Made by a program: the position numbers and the translations under genes. DNA of 6,189 nt from TA-20 sp035935115 (GTDB taxonomy: Archaea > Thermoproteota > Nitrososphaeria > Nitrososphaerales > Nitrosopumilaceae), in contig DASYXK010000022.1 in NCBI GenBank assembly GCA_035935115.1, positions 1 to 6,189 of the forward strand. The letters run 5' to 3'. How positions within the stretch are numbered: the first letter of the stretch is position 1; each line of letters opens with the position of its first letter. The notes under the pieces were generated by a model. That model had not been told where the DNA came from. It made no database searches and was given only the letters and a program-made list of their open reading frames with translations. Below, piece after piece: positions 1 through 4,273 of the stretch.

Positions 1-179
1 GAATGTACAAATATTCTGACAAGATAGATAGGTGGATGGTAGGCGAAGTAGATGTCAGGCCTATTCAGTCATCATCTGCTGTTCCAGAGTTTGGTCCTAT
101 TGCAGTACTAGTATTTGCAGTTTCCATAGTATCAATAATTACAGCATCAAAAATGATTCGAACTCTAATTTATCATTAG
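1..179 (+). CDS. C-terminal end of a PEFG-CTERM surface protein (5' partial)
   Basis: This is the last 58 complete codons of a protein that begins outside the window; the reading frame is open from base 3 to the TAG at 177-179. The visible tail has the three-part architecture of a PEFG-CTERM sorting signal: a Ser-rich linker (about 71-80), the motif VPEFGP (81-98), a hydrophobic segment of about 17 residues (IAVLVFAVSIVSIITA), and a short tail with Lys and Arg (SKMIRTLIYH). In thaumarchaea such tails are thought to be recognised by an archaeosortase/exosortase-type transpeptidase that processes exported proteins at the membrane. The function of the protein body cannot be judged, because only about 27 residues precede the motif. 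It closely resembles the tail of the protein at 2893-3483. No oligo-T terminator is obvious after the stop, and the next gene has its own promoter within 50 bases. Confidence 0.85.
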   Translation, partial: MYKYSDKIDRWMVGEVDVRPIQSSSAVPEFGPIAVLVFAVSIVSIITASKMIRTLIYH

Positions 180-196
180 AAGAAAATACCCAACAG

Positions 197-204
197 ATTA
201 TAAA
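197..204 (+). promoter_or_regulatory. TATA box for sucC, consistent with a leaderless transcript
   Basis: The sequence ATTATAAA is centred about 27 bases before the ATG at 228, with a purine-containing stretch upstream that could serve as a BRE. Archaeal transcription normally begins 22-28 bases downstream of the TATA centre, so the mRNA would start at or within a few bases of the ATG. No Shine-Dalgarno-like GGTG/GAGG lies before the ATG, which agrees with leaderless translation. Confidence 0.6.
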
Positions 205-227
205 GACCATAAAAAAGAAAAGTTTGC

Positions 228-1340
228 ATGCGGCTCCTAGAATATCAAGCAAAAACCTTGTTTGCTGAATATAAAATTCCAATTCCAAAAGGATTAACAT
301 CAACTAATATCGAACAAGGAAGAAAAGATGCATCTATACTTGGTTTCCCATTTGTGATAAAAGCTCAGATGGCTGTAGGTGGTAGAGGCAAGGCAGGGGC
401 AATACAAAAATGCCAAAATAAAGATGAGTTTGAATTAAAATATCCAGAAATTATGCAAAAAGTTGTCAAAGGTGAAAAGACCAAAGCAATACTGCTTGAA
501 AAAATGGCCGATATTAAAAAAGAACTTTATCTTTCATTATTTTTAAACAGAGGAAAAAGGTGTTACACCATAATTGCATCAGCAGATGGCGGTGTGGAAA
601 TTGAATCCGTAAAGAATCAAATTATTCGAGAAGTGGGTTGTGGTGATGTAGATACAAAAACTGCAGAAGAGGTGGCTCATACCATGGGCCTAAAAGACAA
701 GACTGCTGCAGATTTTGTAGACATACTACAAAAACTATCTAAAATTACTACAGAAAAAGAAGCAGAGTTGGCAGAGATAAACCCACTTGCAATACTAGGC
801 GATGGTTCAGTTGTAGCACTAGACGGCAAGGTCATAATTGATGATAACGCCATGTTCAGACACGACGAGTTACGCAGATTCCAAGAAGTCTCTGACCTTG
901 AAGAGCGTGCAGAAAAAAGCGGCTTTTCACTAGTGGAACTAGACGGAAATATAGCAGTTGTAGGAAACGGTGCCGGATTGGTCATGTCATCACTAGACAT
1001 GTTATCAGACCATGGTGGAAAACCAGCTTGCTTTTTAGACGTAGGTGGAGGTGCAACAACAGATACCGTTTATGAAGCACTTACTTTGATTAGTAAAATG
1101 AAAAAAGTAAAAGGAATCTTGGTAAATCTTTATGGAGGAATTGTAAAAACCACAACAGTTGCAACTGCATTTATCAAAGCATATGAAGACAAAATATTAG
1201 ATGTTCCAGTCTTTGCAAGAATGTCAGGTGCAGAAGCTGACAAGTCAAAAGAAATGCTAAAGGGGTCCAGAACAAAGATGTTTGACACAGTTGAAGAAGC
1301 AATAAATGCCGCAGTAATAGAGGTAAACAAAATTGGTTGA
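228..1340 (+). CDS. sucC: Succinyl-CoA ligase (ADP/GDP-forming), beta subunit
   Basis: This is the nucleotide-binding subunit of succinyl-CoA synthetase, which interconverts succinyl-CoA, phosphate and NDP with succinate, CoA and NTP in the cytoplasm. It has 370 residues, close to the roughly 388 of E. coli SucC. The N-terminal ATP-grasp domain opens with the family signature LLEYQAK (3-9) and has the glycine loop VGGRGKAG (50-57). EINP (183-186) and ALDGK (197-201) hold the expected Mg-nucleotide ligands E183, N185 and D199. The C-terminal CoA-ligase domain shows NGAG (247-250), FLDVGGGAT (269-277) and the NLYGGIVK loop (300-307). The ATG at 228 is chosen because MRLLEYQAK aligns with the family N-terminus and a TATA box sits 27 bases upstream. 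The last 8 bases overlap sucD. In a Nitrosopumilus-like autotroph the enzyme would connect succinate to the succinyl-CoA pool of the hydroxypropionate/hydroxybutyrate cycle (inference). Specificity for ADP or GDP, and for succinate over other acids, cannot be read here. Confidence 0.95.
   Translation: MRLLEYQAKTLFAEYKIPIPKGLTSTNIEQGRKDASILGFPFVIKAQMAVGGRGKAGAIQKCQNKDEFELKYPEIMQKVVKGEKTKAILLEKMADIKKELYLSLFLNRGKRCYTIIASADGGVEIESVKNQIIREVGCGDVDTKTAEEVAHTMGLKDKTAADFVDILQKLSKITTEKEAELAEINPLAILGDGSVVALDGKVIIDDNAMFRHDELRRFQEVSDLEERAEKSGFSLVELDGNIAVVGNGAGLVMSSLDMLSDHGGKPACFLDVGGGATTDTVYEALTLISKMKKVKGILVNLYGGIVKTTTVATAFIKAYEDKILDVPVFARMSGAEADKSKEMLKGSRTKMFDTVEEAINAAVIEVNKIG
1320..1324 (+). promoter_or_regulatory. 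Shine-Dalgarno site for sucD inside the end of sucC
   Basis: GAGGT complements the anti-Shine-Dalgarno core at the archaeal 16S rRNA 3' end and lies 8 bases before the TTG at 1333. It supports TTG as the true sucD start, since no ATG or GTG in that frame fits the family N-terminus. Confidence 0.6.
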
Positions 1341-2256
1341 TCTTTTCGAACTTTTAATAGGAAAAGAAGGAGATGCAGATTACAAGAAAAAGCCAGTAAT
1401 CATACAGGGCATAACTGGTAAATTTGGTTCATTTCATACACAGCAGATGCTTGCCTATGGAACAAACATAGTAGCTGGTGTAACACCAGGTAAAGGTGGT
1501 CAAAAATTTGAGCAAACACCAATTTACAATACAGTAAAAGAGGCAGTTGACGCAACAGGTGCTAAAATTTCAGTAGTCTTTGTTCCCGCAAAATTCTTTT
1601 TGGAAGCAGCAGTTGAAGCACTAGAAGCTGGCATCAAACTGCTTATCGCCATTCCAGAGCACGTACCGGTAAGAGATTCCATGAAGACAATTGATCTTGC
1701 CAAGAAAAAAGACGCAATAGTGATTGGTCCAAACACACCAGGAATTATTATTCCTGGTGTTATGAAAATTGGAATCATGCCTGCATCGCCTTTCAAACCA
1801 GGCAGAATTGCAGTTTTATCAAGAAGTGGAACTTTGATGTACGAAGTATCGCACAATTTATCGCTTGCAAACTTTGGCCAAAGCATATGCCTTGGAATTG
1901 GAGGCGATCCAATAAACGGAACACCTGTAATAGATGCATTTGAGCGAATTAGAAGCGGAGCTAACATAGATGGTGTTGTAGTTGTTGGAGAAATTGGGGG
2001 CGATGCAGAGGAAATGCTGGCACAGCACATCATTGATACCAAATTTGACAAACCAGTAGTTGCATATATTGCAGGAAGAGCTGCACCAAAGGAAAAAAGA
2101 ATGGGTCATGCTGGTGCAATAATTTACGGAAATTACGGTTCTGCAGAATCCAAAGTCTCAATGTATGCTAAAGCAAACGTTCCAGTAGCAAAAAGGCCAG
2201 CCGAAGTATCAATGCTCTTGGCTGGAAAGCTTGACATAAAAGGTAGAATCAAATAG
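1333..2256 (+). CDS. sucD: Succinyl-CoA ligase (ADP/GDP-forming), alpha subunit
   Basis: This is the CoA-binding, phosphohistidine-carrying subunit that pairs with SucC. It has 307 residues (E. coli SucD has 289). The N-terminal Rossmann-type CoA-binding domain carries VIIQGITGKFGSFHT (22-36) and VAGVTPGKGG (48-57). IAIPEHVP (106-112) and GPNTPGII (132-139) are also typical of the family. In the ligase domain, RSGTLMYEV (164-172) and GEIGGDAEE (219-227, E220 being the family's conserved glutamate) precede GHAGAI (258-263). H259 is the residue expected to be phosphorylated during catalysis. The start is a TTG that overlaps sucC by 8 bases and is preceded by GAGGT, which suggests translational coupling so that the two subunits are made together. 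An alternative is a related ADP-forming acyl-CoA ligase with other substrates. The separate alpha and beta chains with classical SucCD motifs favour succinate, but specificity is not proven by sequence. Confidence 0.94.
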   Translation: MVDLFELLIGKEGDADYKKKPVIIQGITGKFGSFHTQQMLAYGTNIVAGVTPGKGGQKFEQTPIYNTVKEAVDATGAKISVVFVPAKFFLEAAVEALEAGIKLLIAIPEHVPVRDSMKTIDLAKKKDAIVIGPNTPGIIIPGVMKIGIMPASPFKPGRIAVLSRSGTLMYEVSHNLSLANFGQSICLGIGGDPINGTPVIDAFERIRSGANIDGVVVVGEIGGDAEEMLAQHIIDTKFDKPVVAYIAGRAAPKEKRMGHAGAIIYGNYGSAESKVSMYAKANVPVAKRPAEVSMLLAGKLDIKGRIK

Positions 2257-2278
2257 TGTCACCTAGTAGGAAGAGAAA

Positions 2279-2446
2279 ATGCCAATAACAGATCCACTAA
2301 AAAAACAAATTGCGCAAAAAGCAAGACTACACTTTAAAGTCTGTTTTGCATGTGGTGCAAAAAATCCAATCGGGGCAACAAGATGCCGCAAGTGTCACAA
2401 CACATACTTGCGTCTCAAAAACAGAACGCTTGGAATTAAAAAGTAA
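2279..2446 (+). CDS. rpl40e: Large ribosomal subunit protein eL40
   Basis: A 55-residue basic protein begins MPITDPLKKQIAQ and ends LRLKNRTLGIKK. Four cysteines, C22, C25, C36 and C39, form a CxxC-10-CxxC zinc ribbon (CFACGAKNP, then RCRKCHNTYLRLK). Length, N-terminal MPITDP, the spacing of the cysteine pairs and the Lys/Arg-rich tail match archaeal eL40, which in eukaryotes is made as a ubiquitin fusion but stands alone in archaea. It binds the large ribosomal subunit. The start ATG lies 22 bases after the sucD stop, and a weak purine-rich AGGA (2268-2271) lies 7 bases upstream. I see no convincing promoter in the short gap, so it is probably transcribed with sucCD, a metabolic-ribosomal pairing not obviously functional. 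The gene is easily missed because of its length. Confidence 0.94.
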   Translation: MPITDPLKKQIAQKARLHFKVCFACGAKNPIGATRCRKCHNTYLRLKNRTLGIKK

Positions 2447-2447
2447 A

Positions 2448-2467
2448 TTTTTAATCCAATTTTTAAT
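2448..2467 (+). terminator. Double oligo-T terminator after eL40
   Basis: Two copies of TTTTTAAT (2448-2455 and 2460-2467) start two bases after the eL40 stop. Archaeal RNA polymerase terminates at runs of five or more T in the coding strand, so this pair is a plausible intrinsic terminator for the sucC-sucD-eL40 unit. It also protects the convergent gene at 2476-2790 from read-through. No strong hairpin is visible. Confidence 0.5.
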
Positions 2468-2475
2468 TTATAAAA

Positions 2476-2790
2476 TTAAGATTTACCGCAGCTACAGTCA
2501 TCTGACATGAATTTTAATTTATTATTTGCATCGTATTTTGCTTGCTGATAATGTGCAATATTTAAAATACGTTCTACTGTTGATTTATCATGCCAAGAGC
2601 CTTCAAGAGCAAACCAGCTCTCAATCTCATCAATGTTAAAAGTACCGCCGCTTTCAAGTATGTTTTGGAATATTCCTTTTATCATGGTCTCATCCTCTGG
2701 TTTTAGATGTTTTTTACTTGAAACCGACGTTGTAATTTCGTTTAAACTAATAATGATGTTATTTGAAAGTGGCATATCAGGTGATTCCAT
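2476..2790 (-). CDS. Uncharacterised 104-residue protein with a CxC tail
   Basis: I do not recognise a named family. The protein is acidic and soluble, with no signal peptide or membrane segment. Residues 1-30 are polar and Ser/Thr-rich. Residues 31-60 (PEDETMIKGIFQNILES, then FNIDEIESWF) and 70-90 (STVERILNIAHYQQAKYD) look like amphipathic helices, giving a small helical domain with an aromatic patch (WFALEGSW). The end MSDDCSCGKS places C99 and C101 in a CxC pair, which could bind a metal or form a disulfide, though nothing proves it. The ATG at 2790 is used; an internal Met at residue 6 is an alternative start. The frame is very likely real: it fills the space between convergent eL40 and a divergent neighbour, has its own TATA-like site, and its composition is protein-like. 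It may be a lineage-specific thaumarchaeal protein. Its function is unknown. Confidence 0.75.
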   Translation of the reverse strand: MESPDMPLSNNIIISLNEITTSVSSKKHLKPEDETMIKGIFQNILESGGTFNIDEIESWFALEGSWHDKSTVERILNIAHYQQAKYDANNKLKFMSDDCSCGKS

Positions 2791-2815
2791 AATATTCTAT
2801 AAGAAAGTTTTTGAA

Positions 2816-2827
2816 TCCTATATTTAC
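2816..2827 (-). promoter_or_regulatory. TATA-like element for the minus-strand gene
   Basis: Read on the minus strand, this stretch is GTAAATATAGGA, with the A/T core centred about 32 bases upstream of the ATG at 2790. That predicts a transcript start 5-8 bases before the start codon. There is no Shine-Dalgarno sequence, consistent with a very short leader. A second A/T cluster nearer the gene (TTATAG, about 10 bases upstream) is too close to act as the TATA box. Confidence 0.4.
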
Positions 2828-2856
2828 AGAACCAACAATCATTCAAAGATGAAATT

Positions 2857-2865
2857 GATATACTA
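2857..2865 (+). promoter_or_regulatory. TATA box for the PEFG-CTERM gene
   Basis: GATATACTA is centred about 32 bases before the ATG at 2893, with a purine-rich GAAATT directly upstream as a possible BRE. The predicted transcript would begin around 2884-2888 with a leader of fewer than 10 bases. It faces away from the TATA-like site at 2816-2827, so the two divergent promoters share one region of about 100 bases. Confidence 0.45.
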
Positions 2866-2892
2866 GTTTGTACTATCAAGAGTAATTAACAC

Positions 2893-3483
2893 ATGAAATC
2901 AAAATCAATATGGGTATTATTTGGTGTTTTATCACTAGTTGCTACACTTTCATTAGCTCCAACAGTTTTTGGACAAGTGCAACTAGGCAACATGGGAGTT
3001 ACTTCTGTAGGAAATATGCCTGTCATGTCCATGATGAAAGCTGCAACAAAGGATGGTTCAGAACAAGTCATATTGACTTTTTCACCAAATCCCCCCACAA
3101 ATGGACAACCGCTCTCAATAACATTGTCATTTACAGATGCCCAAGGAAATCCAATCAAACATCAAAACTATGCCATATCTGTAACACAGGACGGAAATGA
3201 GATCTTCTCCAATACTGCTGGACACACACATACTGGCAATGATATGCAATTGACTAATTATTTGGCGTCTTCTAATCCTGTAGATATCAAAATAACACTA
3301 AATGGAATTGGATTACCTGGAACAGATCCATCTACTTGGACTGGTACAAAGGGTGAGGTGTTACTTTTTCATGGTACAGCACAAAATGTAGTTCCAGAAT
3401 TTGGTCCAGTTGCAGGCATGATTATTGCAATGTCAGTTATTGGCGTTGTAGCAATAACAAGAAAATCCAGATTTTCTTTTTGA
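2893..3483 (+). CDS. Secreted PEFG-CTERM protein with His/Met-rich beta-sandwich-like body
   Basis: This 196-residue protein is exported and probably membrane-anchored or sortase-processed. A Sec signal peptide occupies residues 1-27 (basic MKSKS, hydrophobic IWVLFGVLSLVATLSLA, likely cleavage after VFG before Q28). A methionine cluster follows (M34, M42, M45, M47, M48). The body (about 57-163) alternates short beta-like stretches and turns, such as QVILTFSPNPP, QPLSITLSFTDAQGNPI and VDIKITLNGIGLPG, suggesting an Ig-like sandwich. Histidines sit at 90, 111, 113 and 160, the middle pair as GHTHTG. The C-terminal signal is VVPEFGP (166-172), then the hydrophobic VAGMIIAMSVIGVVAIT and the basic tail RKSRFSF, the thaumarchaeal PEFG-CTERM architecture. 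The gene stands alone, divergent from the minus-strand gene and with its own TATA box. Export and sorting are well supported by the sequence; the molecular role is unknown, and metal binding is only a suggestion. Confidence 0.9.
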   Translation: MKSKSIWVLFGVLSLVATLSLAPTVFGQVQLGNMGVTSVGNMPVMSMMKAATKDGSEQVILTFSPNPPTNGQPLSITLSFTDAQGNPIKHQNYAISVTQDGNEIFSNTAGHTHTGNDMQLTNYLASSNPVDIKITLNGIGLPGTDPSTWTGTKGEVLLFHGTAQNVVPEFGPVAGMIIAMSVIGVVAITRKSRFSF

Positions 3484-3525
3484 CAAAATGATTTAACACT
3501 AGAATTATTCATAATTTTAGAATAG

Positions 3526-3532
3526 TATTTTT
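3526..3532 (+). terminator. Possible oligo-T terminator after the PEFG-CTERM gene
   Basis: TATTTTT lies about 45 bases beyond the stop at 3483 and just before the tpiA promoter. A T5 run is the minimum usually associated with archaeal intrinsic termination. No hairpin is apparent, so the call is tentative. Confidence 0.3.
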
Positions 3533-3542
3533 GGTTTCAATC

Positions 3543-3549
3543 TATATAT
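3543..3549 (+). promoter_or_regulatory. TATA box for tpiA
   Basis: TATATAT is centred 29 bases before the TTG at 3575. Transcription would start at about 3570-3574, leaving a leader of zero to a few bases. No Shine-Dalgarno motif is present in the intervening C/A-rich sequence (AACACAAACACCAACAG). The element separates tpiA from the preceding secreted-protein gene as an independent transcription unit. Confidence 0.55.
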
Positions 3550-3574
3550 TCAGGCAAACACAAACACCAACAGT

Positions 3575-4246
3575 TTGTTTATCATAAATTTCAAAAACTA
3601 TGAAGAGGTATCAGGTACAAATGCTTCTAAACTAGCTAAAATAGCAGAAAGAATTTCAAAAAAATACAAAATAAAAATAGCCGTAGTGCCGCCACAACAT
3701 CTTTTATCTGAAATTGCAAAGCATTCCATTCCTGTTTTAGCTCAACATGTGGATGTTGCAAACACAGGAAGCACAACTGGATTCATAGTTCCAGAGATTA
3801 TCAAAAAATCTAATGTGAGCGGTTCGCTAATCAATCACAGTGAACATCGCATTTCTGAAAAAGAGATCACAGAATTAGTATCAAGGCTCAAAAAACTAGG
3901 CATGATTTCGGTAGTTTGTGTCAGGAACGTAAATGAGGCAAAAAAATATGCCATACTAAATCCAGACTATATTGCCATAGAGCCACCAGAATTAATAGGA
4001 ACTGGCAAGGCTGTTTCAAAAGAAAAACCCGAAGTAATTACAAAATCAGTCATGGCAGTTAAACAGGCAAAAAATTCTACAAAACTATTGTGTGGTGCAG
4101 GAATAGTGTCAGGCAAAGACGTTGCAAAAGCCATGCAGCTTGGAGCAAAGGGAATCCTAGTAGCAAGCGGCATTGTCAAGACAAAAAACTGGAATGACAT
4201 AGTAGAAGAGTTTGCAATAGCCATTTCAAAAAGCAAGAAAGGTTGA
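3575..4246 (+). CDS. tpiA: Triosephosphate isomerase (archaeal short type)
   Basis: The enzyme interconverts dihydroxyacetone phosphate and glyceraldehyde 3-phosphate in the cytoplasm, here most likely in the gluconeogenic direction. Its 223 residues fit archaeal TIMs, which are shorter than the roughly 250-residue bacterial and eukaryotic enzymes. The catalytic residues are all visible: N5 and K7 in INFKNYEE, the electrophilic H88 in LINHSEHR, and the base E136 in AIEPPELIGTG. The phosphate-binding ends of the barrel are seen in LLCGAGIVSG (171-180) and GILVASGIVK (193-202). The start is TTG at 3575: the protein must begin close to FIINFKNYE to keep beta strand 1 intact, and the in-frame codons upstream include no ATG or GTG before the TATA box. 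Twenty-seven bases after the stop comes ppdK, so the two are probably one operon of gluconeogenic enzymes. Confidence 0.95.
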   Translation: MFIINFKNYEEVSGTNASKLAKIAERISKKYKIKIAVVPPQHLLSEIAKHSIPVLAQHVDVANTGSTTGFIVPEIIKKSNVSGSLINHSEHRISEKEITELVSRLKKLGMISVVCVRNVNEAKKYAILNPDYIAIEPPELIGTGKAVSKEKPEVITKSVMAVKQAKNSTKLLCGAGIVSGKDVAKAMQLGAKGILVASGIVKTKNWNDIVEEFAIAISKSKKG

Positions 4247-4262
4247 TAACCTAAACCAGAGT

Positions 4263-4267
4263 AGGTG
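4263..4267 (+). promoter_or_regulatory. Shine-Dalgarno site for ppdK
   Basis: AGGTG matches the archaeal GGAGGTGAT consensus and ends 6 bases before the ATG at 4274. Its presence here, compared with its absence before sucC and tpiA, fits ppdK being translated from an internal position in a tpiA-ppdK transcript. Confidence 0.6.
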
Positions 4268-4273
4268 CGTAAT

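Noticed and set aside
32..268. Open frame overlapping the end of the first PEFG gene and the start of sucC
   Set aside because: It lies in a different frame from both supported genes, gives a Cys/Ser-rich low-quality protein, and spans the sucC promoter. It is a shadow.
1524..2109. Long minus-strand frames opposite sucD
   Set aside because: They are antisense shadows of a well-conserved gene, with Ser/Ile/Pro-rich composition and no promoter or family motif.
228..2256. Identity as an acetate- or hydroxyacid-CoA ligase (ADP-forming) of the carbon-fixation cycle instead of succinyl-CoA ligase
   Set aside because: Those enzymes in Nitrosopumilus are known as fused single-chain proteins, while here separate SucC-like and SucD-like chains carry classical succinyl-CoA ligase motifs. 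Other substrates cannot be fully excluded.
2310..2510. Plus-strand open frame across eL40 and the intergenic gap
   Set aside because: It is out of frame with the eL40 zinc ribbon and continues into the T-rich terminator. The 55-residue eL40 frame is the real gene.
2886..3200. Alternative frames, plus and minus, over the PEFG-CTERM gene
   Set aside because: The 2893 frame has a signal peptide, a coherent body and a sorting signal; the others have none.
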